Below, piece by piece: positions 18,803 to 26,627 of a DNA stretch of 64,000 bases. Source of the stretch: Ramlibacter sp. PS4R-6 (GTDB lineage: Bacteria > Pseudomonadota > Gammaproteobacteria > Burkholderiales > Burkholderiaceae_C); NCBI RefSeq assembly GCF_037572775.1, contig NZ_JBBHKA010000001.1:1736001-1800000 (forward strand). Direction: 5' to 3'. The position numbers and the translations under genes were made by a program. The notes below the pieces were generated by a model. It was not told the origin of the DNA. It did not search any database and worked only from the letters and a program-made list of their open reading frames with translations. The number at the start of each line of letters is the position of its first letter. Within the stretch, counting starts at the first letter, position 1.

Positions 18803-19773
18803 CCAGCAGCACCAGCACGCAGATCTACCCGCTGCCCAACCGCACGGACCTCACCGAGCTCGACATCGAGCTGCCGACGCGCGAAGCCGCGCAGCCCATC
18901 GGCGCGATCCTGGTGCAGGCCGGCGCGCTGCAGCAGGGCGACGTGCAGCGCATCCTGGATTACCAGAAGAAGTCGGGCTTGCTCTTCGGCGAGGCCGGCA
19001 TCGCGATGGGCCTGCTCGACGAGGAAGACGTCAAGCGCGCGCTCGCGCTGCAGTTCGGCCATGCCTACTTCGCGCCCGACACGGCCGGCTTCGGCGAGGA
19101 ACTGATCGCCGCGACCGACCCCGACAGCGACGCCGTGGAACACCTGCGCGTGCTGCGCAGCCAGCTGATGCTGCGCTGGTTCGAGAACGACGCGCGCCAG
19201 GCCGCGCTGGCGGTGGTGAGCCCCGGCGTGGGCGAAGGCCGCAGCTACATCACGGCCAACCTCGCGGTGCTGTTCTCGCAGCTGGGCAAGCGCACGCTGC
19301 TCATCGACGCCGACCTGCGCCGCCCGCGCCAGCACGAAATCTTCAACCTGCAGACGCGCGTGGGCCTGTCCACCGTTCTCTCCGGCCGCGCCGGCTGGGA
19401 AGCGGTGCACGAGATCAAGTCGCTGCCGGGCCTGTGGGTGCTGCCCGCGGGCGCCGCGCCGCCGAACCCGCAGGAGCTGCTGTCGCGCCCGGGCTTTGCC
19501 CGCCTGATCCAGGCGCTGCGCGCGAGCTACGAGGTGATCCTCGTGGACACGCCCGCCGGCACGATGTGGGCCGATGCCGGCACGGTGGCCGCCCGCTGCG
19601 GCGCCGCGCTGATGCTGGCCTGCCGCGACGCCACCTCGGTGCCGCGCGTCGCGCACCTGGCCGACGACCTGCGCCAGTTCGGCGTGACGATCGTCGGCGC
19701 CGTGCTCAACGGCGCGCAACCTGACAAACCGGAGCGCGTGGCGCCCAACACCGCGGCGCGCCTGAGGGCATGA
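18799..19773 (+). CDS. epsG: EpsG-type BY-kinase-like ATPase of the EPS co-polymerase
   Basis: 324 residues. Residues about 30-95 resemble the MshEN/GspE N-terminal fold. The rest is a MinD/BY-kinase P-loop ATPase with Walker A' (LLIDADLRRPRQ) and Walker B (VILVDTPAG). The Walker A region reads GVGEGRS, with Arg where GK[ST] has Lys, as I recall for other EpsG proteins. No C-terminal tyrosine cluster is present, so classical autophosphorylation is doubtful. It overlaps epsF and the next gene by 4 bp each. Confidence 0.88.
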   Translation: MTSSTSTQIYPLPNRTDLTELDIELPTREAAQPIGAILVQAGALQQGDVQRILDYQKKSGLLFGEAGIAMGLLDEEDVKRALALQFGHAYFAPDTAGFGEELIAATDPDSDAVEHLRVLRSQLMLRWFENDARQAALAVVSPGVGEGRSYITANLAVLFSQLGKRTLLIDADLRRPRQHEIFNLQTRVGLSTVLSGRAGWEAVHEIKSLPGLWVLPAGAAPPNPQELLSRPGFARLIQALRASYEVILVDTPAGTMWADAGTVAARCGAALMLACRDATSVPRVAHLADDLRQFGVTIVGAVLNGAQPDKPERVAPNTAARLRA

Positions 19774-20552
19774 CACAGGGAGCAGCCGTTTCCGAGTGGC
19801 AGCCGCGCTGGCGCGAGCTGGTGCAAGGCGTGGTGCGCGTGCACACGGAGCGCGGCGAACAGCAGCTGCTGGAATCGCTCGCGCAGCCGAAGGAGCCGAC
19901 GGTGCTGGCGTTCGTCAATGCGCACGCCATGAATTCCGCGGCCACGTCGCGCAAGTTCTACGAGTCGCTGATGTCGGCCGACATCGTGCTGCGCGACGGC
20001 ATCGGCATGGCCATCCTGCTGCGCATGCTGAACCAGGCGCCGGGCCTGAACCTCAATGGCACGGACCTGATCCCGAAGATCCTGAAGCTCTACTCGGGCC
20101 GCTCGATCGCGCTGTTCGGCACGCAGGACCCGTACCTGCGCAAGGCGCGCGACAAGGTCACCGAGAAGCTCGCGCCGGGCAGCCGCTGCGTCACCACGCA
20201 CGGCTTCCTGGAGACCACCGACTACATCAAGCTCGCCACCCTGCACCGGCCCGAGCTGATCGTGCTGGGCATGGGCATGCCCAAGCAGGAGGAAGTGGCA
20301 TGCACGCTGCGCGCGGCGGTGGGCTACCCCTGCCTGATCGTGTGCGGCGGCGCCATCCTCGACTTCATGGGCGGCAAGACCTCGCGCGCGCCGCAGTGGA
20401 TCCGCAGCTCGCACATGGAGTGGGCGTACCGCCTGGCACTGGAGCCCAAGCGGCTGTTCCAGCGCTACGTCGTGGGCAACCCCGTGTTCCTCGCGCGCGC
20501 CTTCAGCCTCGCCCGGGCGACGATGCGGCAGGGGCAAAGCGCCCCGACCTGA
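19770..20552 (+). CDS. WecB/TagA/CpsF family glycosyltransferase
   Basis: 260 residues. Family motifs are FVNAHAMNSA, ADIVLRDGIGM, LNGTDLIP, ELIVLGMGMPKQE and CGGAILDFMGGKTSRAPQWI. These enzymes add N-acetylmannosamine(uronate)-type or related sugars to lipid-linked precursors on the cytoplasmic face. It should add the second or a later sugar of the EPS repeat. It overlaps epsG by 4 bp, within the same operon. Confidence 0.9.
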   Translation: MTQGAAVSEWQPRWRELVQGVVRVHTERGEQQLLESLAQPKEPTVLAFVNAHAMNSAATSRKFYESLMSADIVLRDGIGMAILLRMLNQAPGLNLNGTDLIPKILKLYSGRSIALFGTQDPYLRKARDKVTEKLAPGSRCVTTHGFLETTDYIKLATLHRPELIVLGMGMPKQEEVACTLRAAVGYPCLIVCGGAILDFMGGKTSRAPQWIRSSHMEWAYRLALEPKRLFQRYVVGNPVFLARAFSLARATMRQGQSAPT

Positions 20553-20566
20553 CCTAATATCCCGGC

Positions 20567-21580
20567 ATGAACATCCTGCTCACGGGCGGCGCCGGGTACA
20601 TCGGCAGCCACACGTACGTCGCACTGGTGGAGGCCGGCTACACGCCGGTCATCCTCGACAACTTCGCCAACAGCCACCCCAAGGTGGTCGAGCGCCTGCA
20701 GAAAATCACCGGCAAGCCGGTCATCTGCCAGGAAGGCGACGTCGCCGACCAGAAGCTGGTGCGCGGGCTGCTCCAGCGCCACGCGATCCAGGGCGTGGTG
20801 CACTTCGCGGCCGACAAGGCCGTGGGCGAAAGCGTGGCGCAGCCGCTCAAGTACTACCGCAACAACATCTGCGGCGCCGTGAGCCTCATGGAGTGCCTGG
20901 CCGAGGCGGGCTGGCCGCCTTTCGTCTTTTCCAGCAGCGCCACGGTGTACGGCGAGCCGCAAAGCGTGCCGATCCGCGAGGACTTCGCGCGCGGCCACAC
21001 CAACCCCTACGGCCACAGCAAGCTGGTGGGCGAGGACATGCTGGCGGCTGTCTGCAAGGCATACCCGCAGTGGAAGGTGGCGATCCTGCGCTACTTCAAC
21101 CCGGTGGGCGCGCATGCCGGCGGCACCATCGGCGAAGACCCGAACGGCGTGCCGAACAACCTGATGCCCTTCATCGCGCAGGTGGCCACCGGCAAGCGCC
21201 CCGAACTCGCCGTCTTCGGCGACGACTACCCCACGCCCGACGGCACCGGCGTGCGCGACTACATCCACGTGATGGACCTGGCCGAAGGCCACGTCGCCGC
21301 GCTCGGCGCGCTGCTGAAGAAGGGGCAGAGCTTCACCGTCAACCTGGGCACGGGCCGCGGCAACAGCGTGCTGGAAGTGGTGCGCGCGTTCGAGAAGGCC
21401 AGTGGCCGCAAGGTGCCGTACCGCATCGCGCCGCGCCGCCCCGGCGACGTCGCGCAGTGCTACGCCGACCCTGCCATGGCCGAGAAGCTGCTGGGCTGGA
21501 AGGCCACGCGCTCGCTCGACGAGATGTGCGCCGACACCTGGCGCTGGCAGAGCGCCAACCCCAACGGCTACCGCGACTAG
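20567..21580 (+). CDS. galE: UDP-glucose 4-epimerase
   Basis: 337 residues, the usual GalE length. The NAD-binding motif GGAGYIGSHT is at the N-terminus; catalytic SSSATVYG and NPYGHSK (Tyr-x3-Lys) are intact, and NPVGAH and PDGTGVRDYIHV are typical. It interconverts UDP-glucose and UDP-galactose, supplying galactose to the polymer. Last gene of eps module 1; its stop overlaps the convergent neighbour by 4 bp. Confidence 0.95.
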   Translation: MNILLTGGAGYIGSHTYVALVEAGYTPVILDNFANSHPKVVERLQKITGKPVICQEGDVADQKLVRGLLQRHAIQGVVHFAADKAVGESVAQPLKYYRNNICGAVSLMECLAEAGWPPFVFSSSATVYGEPQSVPIREDFARGHTNPYGHSKLVGEDMLAAVCKAYPQWKVAILRYFNPVGAHAGGTIGEDPNGVPNNLMPFIAQVATGKRPELAVFGDDYPTPDGTGVRDYIHVMDLAEGHVAALGALLKKGQSFTVNLGTGRGNSVLEVVRAFEKASGRKVPYRIAPRRPGDVAQCYADPAMAEKLLGWKATRSLDEMCADTWRWQSANPNGYRD

Positions 21581-21975
21581 GGCTGGCGGCGCAGGGCTTT
21601 CTGCAAGCGGGCCTGAAGAGCCACGGGCGCGCGGCCCTTGTTGGTCCACATCCAGCAGTACACGTGCTCGGCCGGGGCCGTGAGCCGGCCGTTGCGCGAA
21701 GCGGCCTCCGCCGACGTGACGGGATAGACGACGTTGTTGCCCTCATGGAAATGGACGTTCATCTCCAGCGCGTCGCCTGAATCGAACTCCCAGTGGATGT
21801 CGTCGCCGGGGCGCAGCGGCGCGCACCACTCCAGCGACTTGCCCGCCGCCACCTGCTGGCGCAGCGCCGCGCCGCCGCGCTCGTCCCAGGCGACGTCGTG
21901 CAGCTGGGCGAGCGCCGCCGTCGCGGCCGACGCGAGGGCCGTTGCCACCAGCAAGTGAAAGAGACGCGCGCGCAT
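21577..21975 (-). CDS. Secreted protein of unknown function
   Basis: 132 residues with a signal peptide (cleavage near ALAQ). The mature part is about 110 residues, probably a small beta sandwich rich in His, Trp and acidic residues (EMNVHFHEGNNVVYP; HVYCWMWTN), with two cysteines. I do not recognise a family with confidence; the strand pattern recalls GOLD/emp24-like folds, but this is weak. Convergent with galE. Confidence 0.72.
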   Translation of the reverse strand: MRARLFHLLVATALASAATAALAQLHDVAWDERGGAALRQQVAAGKSLEWCAPLRPGDDIHWEFDSGDALEMNVHFHEGNNVVYPVTSAEAASRNGRLTAPAEHVYCWMWTNKGRAPVALQARLQKALRRQP

Positions 21976-21993
21976 GCTTTTTTTATACCCGGT

Positions 21994-22425
21994 TCAGCCG
22001 ATTTCCGCGTAGGCGTACGACGACCAGGGGCAGAAGCTTTTGACGGTATCCAGCCAGTAGGGCAGGTTCGCTTCGACCATGCTCGGGCGGCCGTCGCACA
22101 GCTCGATGGCCGCCTGCACCAGCGACGCGTCCGCAAAGTGCCAGCTCCAGGCCAGGTTGTGGCCGGCGCCGCCCGCGCGGATGGCCCCGGCGACGAACAG
22201 CTGGCGCTGCGCCTCGGGCAGCCGCAGCTGCTCGCGCACCTGCGCGATGAAGGCCGGGGACGCCGTGGCGATGCGGAACTCCTCCGATGCGGGCAAGCCG
22301 CGCAGGCGGAAGGCGAAGGTGACGGACTGCGGCTGCGCGGGCGGCGCGTCGCCGCCACCGCCGCCGCAAGACGCGAGGCAGGCGAAGAGGGCCAGCGCCG
22401 CGAGACGGCGCGCAGGGGCATTCAT
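21994..22425 (-). CDS. Lipoprotein with BP74/calmodulin-binding-protein-like domain
   Basis: 143 residues from ATG 22425; a lipobox (LASC) followed by a Gly-rich linker supports this start over the longer frame. The mature part has FRLRGLPASEEF, WSWHFADASLVQAAIELCDG and a C-terminal CPWSS, resembling the small secreted domain annotated BP74 or 'calmodulin-binding' in bacteria. The function is unknown. It lies 18 bp upstream of the secreted protein ending at 21577, so the two are probably co-transcribed. Confidence 0.72.
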   Translation of the reverse strand: MNAPARRLAALALFACLASCGGGGGDAPPAQPQSVTFAFRLRGLPASEEFRIATASPAFIAQVREQLRLPEAQRQLFVAGAIRAGGAGHNLAWSWHFADASLVQAAIELCDGRPSMVEANLPYWLDTVKSFCPWSSYAYAEIG

Positions 22426-22508
22426 GACGGCCAGTCTCTCAGGCGTGCGATGCCGTGACAAGCCCCGGTGCGCCATGCATACTGCCGCGGGATTCACGAG
22501 GAGCTTCC

Positions 22509-24113
22509 ATGCAGCGGACTTTTCTTCGCGCGGCCACGGCCGCCGCGGCGATCGCCTTGCTCAATTCGTGCGCGTCGCTGGTGCCGTTCACGCCCGACAT
22601 GGGCGCGAAGGCGCCGCGGCTGGAAGGGTACGGGCAGCTGTCCGCGCCGATCACCACTTCGTCGCCCGAAGCGCAGGCCTTGTTCAACGAAGGCGTGCTG
22701 CAGGCCTACGCGTTCAACGAAACGGCGGCGGTGCGCGCATTCAAGGCGGCGCTGGCGAAGGACCGCGGCTGCGCGATGTGCGCGTGGGGCGTGGCGTGGC
22801 AACTGGGCCCGGGCATCAACAGCCACAGCCGCGACGGCGCGGCGGAAGCGCTGAAGTACGTCGACTACGCGCTCAGGCGCCTGGACCGCGCGACGCCGCG
22901 CGAGAAGGCGCTGGTGGAGTCGCTGGCGCTGCGCTACGCGCACGCGACGGCGGCGCGCGAGACCGCGCCGCTCATGGCGGCGTGGTGCGGCAAGACGGAG
23001 AAGGACGACAACGCCGTCCACCCGCTCGACGACGCCTATGCCGCCGCGATGCGCAAGCTCGCCGACGCATACCCGGCGGATCCGGAGATCCTGACGCTGT
23101 ACGCCGAAGCCGAACTCATCGCGACACCGGGCGATGCCCTGTGGGACAAGGACGGCCGGCCGGCGGGACGCGCGGGCGAAGTGGCGGACCGGCTCGAGAA
23201 GCTGCTCGCGTCGCACCCGCGGCACACCGGCCTGAACCACTACCTGATCCACACCGTGGACGCGGCTTCCGTCGCGAAGCGCGCGGTGGCTGCCGCGGAC
23301 CGCCTGGGCCAGTTGGCGCCCGCGTCGCCGCACCTGGTGCACATGCCGGCGCACATCTACATCAACGTCGGCCGCTTCGAGGAAGCGACGCGCGTGAACC
23401 AGGCGGCCCTCGCGGGCGACGAGGCCCTGGTGAAGCTGGAGAAGGCGCAGGGCTTCGAGCCGTCGAAGGACTGGCGCGGCCACAACTCGCACTTCCTCTG
23501 GTACGCCGCGATCGTCAGCGGCAACGAGAAGGTCGCCTTGGATGCGGCGGCGGGCGTGGCGGAGATCGGCAAGGATTGGGACAACAACTTCGGCGAGTAC
23601 CTGCGCAGCACGCGGCTGTTCACCCTGCTGCGTTTCGAGCGCTGGGACCAGGCGCTGGCCGAGCCGCAGCCCAAGGGCGAGCGCGGCGTGACGAAGGCGC
23701 ACTGGCTGTTCGCGCGTGGCGTCGCGCAGGCGCGGCTCGGGCGTGTCGACGAAGCCGTGAAGCTGCTCGACGAACTCAAGCCCGTGGCCGAAGGCGTGCG
23801 CACGCGCAACGCCAAGCGCAAGGCCACCGTCGCGATGATGGAGTACGACGTCGCGCGGCTGGAGTCGGAGATCGCGCTGGCCCGCGGCGACCTGGATGCC
23901 GCCATTGCCGCGCAGGCGAAGGTGGCCGAATTCGATGCGGTGCTGGAGCAGTCGGAGCCGCCTTTCCTCGGCAGCCTGGGCCGCACGACGCTTGGCGACC
24001 TGCAGGCCCGCGCGAAGCGAATCCGGGAGGCGGAGGCGAGCTACCGGCAGGTGCTGGCGGAGCGCCCGGGGCATCCGCTGGCCGAGAAGGGCCTCAAAGC
24101 GCTGCGGCAATAA
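22509..24113 (+). CDS. TPR-repeat lipoprotein
   Basis: 534 residues from ATG 22509, which has AGGAG upstream and opens a lipoprotein signal (lipobox LNSC). Helical repeats of TPR type run through the protein (ALFNEGVLQAYAFNETAAVR near 50; paired helices near 310-340 and 470-530). Two CxxC-like cysteines sit near residue 85. Such periplasmic TPR proteins are usually assembly scaffolds; the partner is not identifiable. Divergent from the BP74-like lipoprotein. Confidence 0.82.
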   Translation: MQRTFLRAATAAAAIALLNSCASLVPFTPDMGAKAPRLEGYGQLSAPITTSSPEAQALFNEGVLQAYAFNETAAVRAFKAALAKDRGCAMCAWGVAWQLGPGINSHSRDGAAEALKYVDYALRRLDRATPREKALVESLALRYAHATAARETAPLMAAWCGKTEKDDNAVHPLDDAYAAAMRKLADAYPADPEILTLYAEAELIATPGDALWDKDGRPAGRAGEVADRLEKLLASHPRHTGLNHYLIHTVDAASVAKRAVAAADRLGQLAPASPHLVHMPAHIYINVGRFEEATRVNQAALAGDEALVKLEKAQGFEPSKDWRGHNSHFLWYAAIVSGNEKVALDAAAGVAEIGKDWDNNFGEYLRSTRLFTLLRFERWDQALAEPQPKGERGVTKAHWLFARGVAQARLGRVDEAVKLLDELKPVAEGVRTRNAKRKATVAMMEYDVARLESEIALARGDLDAAIAAQAKVAEFDAVLEQSEPPFLGSLGRTTLGDLQARAKRIREAEASYRQVLAERPGHPLAEKGLKALRQ

Positions 24114-24118
24114 AAAAA

Positions 24119-24139
24119 GGGGCGGCATGACGCCGCCCC
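24119..24139 (-). terminator. Rho-independent terminator of the small gene 24175-24432
   Basis: A perfect 8-bp GC stem (24119-24126 with 24132-24139, loop 24127-24131) is followed, reading the minus strand, by seven T. The plus strand has no T-run, so it serves the minus-strand gene. A second inverted repeat, GGGATC/GATCCC, lies at 24147-24160. Confidence 0.85.
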
Positions 24140-24174
24140 ATACGAGGGATCTGGATCCCTCCTCGGCTTTCGGT

Positions 24175-24432
24175 TCAGATGTTCGAGCTGCGCGAAGGGC
24201 AGGCGGCGTCGGCCACCGGCGTGCCGGTGTCGCGGCGGCCCACGATCTCCACGGGCTGCAGGTTCACGTACATCACGCTGGGGTGCATGGCGGCCTGCGC
24301 GCTGCCGACGGCGACGTGGCTGGCCTGCCCGGCGGCGAAGGACGACACGGCGATGATGGCCACGGCGGCGATACCGCCGGCGATGCGGGCGTAGGCGGAG
24401 AGCAGCGGTTGCGGGGCGTGGTTGGTATTCAT
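24175..24432 (-). CDS. Small single-helix secreted/membrane protein, paralogue of 34745-34969
   Basis: 85 residues from ATG 24432 with GGAGG upstream. One hydrophobic helix (about 17-38) is followed by a short extracytoplasmic tail with VNLQPVEIVGRR. The family is unknown to me. The protein at 34745-34969 shares the pattern PLLxAxAR, then the helix, SHxAV and VxLxxVEI, so the two are paralogues. They also share promoter spacing, an upstream GACGAA site and a leader hairpin. It diverges from the LytTR two-component genes, so it is probably a target of that system. Confidence 0.78.
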   Translation of the reverse strand: MNTNHAPQPLLSAYARIAGGIAAVAIIAVSSFAAGQASHVAVGSAQAAMHPSVMYVNLQPVEIVGRRDTGTPVADAACPSRSSNI

Positions 24433-24447
24433 CGTTTCCTCCAGGTG

Positions 24448-24464
24448 GGGCCGTTTCGTGGCCC
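24448..24464 (-). promoter_or_regulatory. Leader hairpin ahead of the small gene
   Basis: GGGCC and GGCCC pair around a 7-base loop (ACGAAAC on the minus strand), 15 bp upstream of the start codon and 9 bp downstream of the presumed -10. The paralogous leader at 34986-35004 has the same fold, loop size and position, which argues for function rather than chance. Confidence 0.6.
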
Positions 24465-24473
24465 GATGTGTGG

Positions 24474-24591
24474 ACTGTAGGAATGGGGCCTGCGGAATGC
24501 GACCGGAATGCGACGAACCGCAGGCTGGGCCGACGAACTGCGGATTTGCCGGCCCGGGCCCGTTATCCGTCGGCCCCGACCGTGGTTCGTC
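24474..24591 (-). promoter_or_regulatory. Divergent promoter region with AlgR/LytTR-like sites
   Basis: On the minus strand a -10-like TACAGT lies at 24479-24474. GACGAAC occurs at 24512-24518 and again exactly 20 bp away at 24532-24538; on the minus strand these read GTTCGTC, the core of the AlgR site CCGTTCGTC. A third copy in the opposite orientation lies at 24585-24591, facing the kinase gene. The first site is 33 bp from the -10, the same distance as at the paralogue. An 11-bp tandem repeat CGGAATGCGAC fills 24493-24514. The adjacent LytTR regulator is the obvious candidate binder. Confidence 0.6.
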
Positions 24592-24637
24592 GGGCGGGGC
24601 TTGAGGGGCAGGCGGCGGCCTGCCAGACTCCGCTCCC

Positions 24638-25732
24638 ATGGCTGCAGTTCCCACGCCCGTGCCCCCGGCGCCCACCGACGACCCGGTCCCGGAGCATTTT
24701 CCCCAGATCCTCGGCTGGCCGCGCCTGCGCGTCGTCTTCATCATGGCGCTCGGCTTCGCGCTGGTGCACCTGGATTCGCCCACGCCCTTCGTCGTGTGGC
24801 TGGCGCGCTGCCTGGTGGTGGCCACGTTCGCGACCATCGCCTACGGCGTGTTCGAGCGCTGGCCGCAGCGGCTGCCGTCGTGGGCCGCGCGCTGGTGGCT
24901 GCAGATCGTCGGCGTGATGCTGGCGGGCTCCTTCGGCGCGGTGTTCGCCTATGCGCTGCCGGCGGGCGGCAACCTCGCCGAAGTGCTGGAAGAGCCCGGC
25001 TACCGCGCGGGCATGTGGTCGCTGATCCTGCCCTGCGTGGTGTTCGCGCCGCCCGTGGCCTTCGCGGCCATCATGCGGCGGCGCGAGGCGCTGGCGCGCG
25101 ACGAAGCGATGCGCCTGCAGCTGGAGCGCAGCGAGATCGAGCGCCAGTCCGCGGACACGCGCCTGCGCCTGCTGCAGGGCCAGGTGCAGCCGCACTTCCT
25201 CTTCAACACGCTCGCCAACATCCGCGCGCTGGTCAATGCCGGCTCGCCGCGCGCCGTGCAGGTGATGGACAGCCTGATCGCTTACCTGCGCGCATCGGTG
25301 CCGCGCCTGCAGCAAAGCGAAGGCACCATCGCCCAGGAGCTGGACCTCGTGCGCGCCTACCTCGAGCTGATGCACATGCGCATGCCCGACCGCCTGCACT
25401 ACGCGGTGGAGAGCGACGCCGCCGCGAACGGGATGCGCTGCCCGCCGATGGCGCTGCTGACGCTGGTGGAGAACGCCGTGCGCCACGGCGTCGACCCGAG
25501 CGAGGACGGCGGGCGCATCGACGTCGAGGTGCGCTTGCAGGACGGCCGCTGCATCGCGACCGTCAGCGACACGGGCGTGGGGCTGAAGCAGGCCGGCAGC
25601 GGCGGCAGCGGCCTGGCCAACCTGCGCGAGCGCATGAAGCTGGCCTTCGGCGACGCGCAGTTGCGCCTGGCCAGCGGCGATGCGCGCGGCACGCGCGCGG
25701 TGCTCGAGTTTCCCGCGCAGGGCGCGCCATGA
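24638..25732 (+). CDS. LytS/AlgZ-type sensor histidine kinase
   Basis: 364 residues. Four membrane segments lie between about 30 and 145, followed by a short coiled linker and a His_kinase domain with the phosphorylatable His186 in QVQPHFLFNTLANIRALV, then an HATPase_c domain (LLTLVENAVRHG; VSDTGVGL; SGLANLRERM). No separate sensor domain is visible, so sensing is probably through the membrane part, as in AlgZ/FimS. Its stop overlaps the response-regulator start (ATGA). Confidence 0.92.
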   Translation: MAAVPTPVPPAPTDDPVPEHFPQILGWPRLRVVFIMALGFALVHLDSPTPFVVWLARCLVVATFATIAYGVFERWPQRLPSWAARWWLQIVGVMLAGSFGAVFAYALPAGGNLAEVLEEPGYRAGMWSLILPCVVFAPPVAFAAIMRRREALARDEAMRLQLERSEIERQSADTRLRLLQGQVQPHFLFNTLANIRALVNAGSPRAVQVMDSLIAYLRASVPRLQQSEGTIAQELDLVRAYLELMHMRMPDRLHYAVESDAAANGMRCPPMALLTLVENAVRHGVDPSEDGGRIDVEVRLQDGRCIATVSDTGVGLKQAGSGGSGLANLRERMKLAFGDAQLRLASGDARGTRAVLEFPAQGAP

Positions 25733-26514
25733 GCGGGCCGAAGGCGAGGGCGCTGGTCGCCGACGACGAGCCGCTGCTGCGCGAGGAACTCATCGCACTG
25801 CTGGCGCGCGCCTGGCCGGAGCTCGAAGTGGTCGCGCAGGCGCGCAATGGCCGCGAGGCGGTGGAACAGTTCGAAGCGCACGAGCCCGACATCTGCTTCC
25901 TCGACGTGCACATGCCGGGCATGACGGGCATCGAGGCCGCGCAGAAGATCGGCAACCGCGCGCACCTGGTCTTCGTCACCGCCTTCGAGCAGTACGCGCT
26001 GAAGGCTTTCGAGCACGGCGCGCACGACTACATCGTCAAGCCCGTCGATGCGAACCGCCTGGCGACGACCGTCGCGCGCCTGAAGGAGCGCGTCGGCAAC
26101 GCGGCGCCTTCGGCGATCAGCGACGAACTGCTGCGCGAACTGGCAGCGCGCCTGCGCGGCGAGGGCGCCGGGGCCGAGCCGCTGCGCTGGATCCGCGCGA
26201 GCTCCCGCGGCACGCTGCGCATGATCCCGGTGGACGACATCGACTTCCTGAAGTCCGACGAGAAGTACACGCTGGTCGCCTGGCGCGACGAAGGGCAGGC
26301 CGCCGAAGCGCTGATCAGCACGCCGCTGAAGCAGTTGATCGGGGAGCTGGACGCCGTGCATTTCGTCCAGATCCACCGCTCGGTGGTGGTCAACCTGCGG
26401 TCGGTGCGGCACGTGACGCGCGGCGAGAACGAGACCGCCACCGTTCACCTGAAGGGCCGCGACGAGCAGCTGCCCGTGAGCCGCAGCTACCTGCACGTGT
26501 TCCGGCAGATGTAG
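25729..26514 (+). CDS. LytTR-family response regulator (AlgR-like)
   Basis: 261 residues from ATG 25729. The receiver domain has acidic DDE at 12-14 and phospho-acceptor Asp59 (CFLDVHMPG). The C-terminal LytTR DNA-binding domain runs from about 165 to 261 (IRASSRGTLRMIPVDDIDFL, ALISTPLKQLIGEL, FVQIHRSVVVNL). LytTR proteins bind spaced direct repeats; AlgR recognises CCGTTCGTC, and matching GTTCGTC cores stand in front of this operon and of two small genes. It is translationally coupled to the kinase. Confidence 0.93.
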   Translation: MSGPKARALVADDEPLLREELIALLARAWPELEVVAQARNGREAVEQFEAHEPDICFLDVHMPGMTGIEAAQKIGNRAHLVFVTAFEQYALKAFEHGAHDYIVKPVDANRLATTVARLKERVGNAAPSAISDELLRELAARLRGEGAGAEPLRWIRASSRGTLRMIPVDDIDFLKSDEKYTLVAWRDEGQAAEALISTPLKQLIGELDAVHFVQIHRSVVVNLRSVRHVTRGENETATVHLKGRDEQLPVSRSYLHVFRQM

Positions 26515-26627
26515 CGCGCGGCGCGTCATTAGCGGCGCTGATGTTACGCGCGATACTTTAATTGAACTTTTGTTTCTGGCCGGGCGACGCCACACTGCCG
26601 CGCATCACAGCCCTGGCTTGGAATCCC

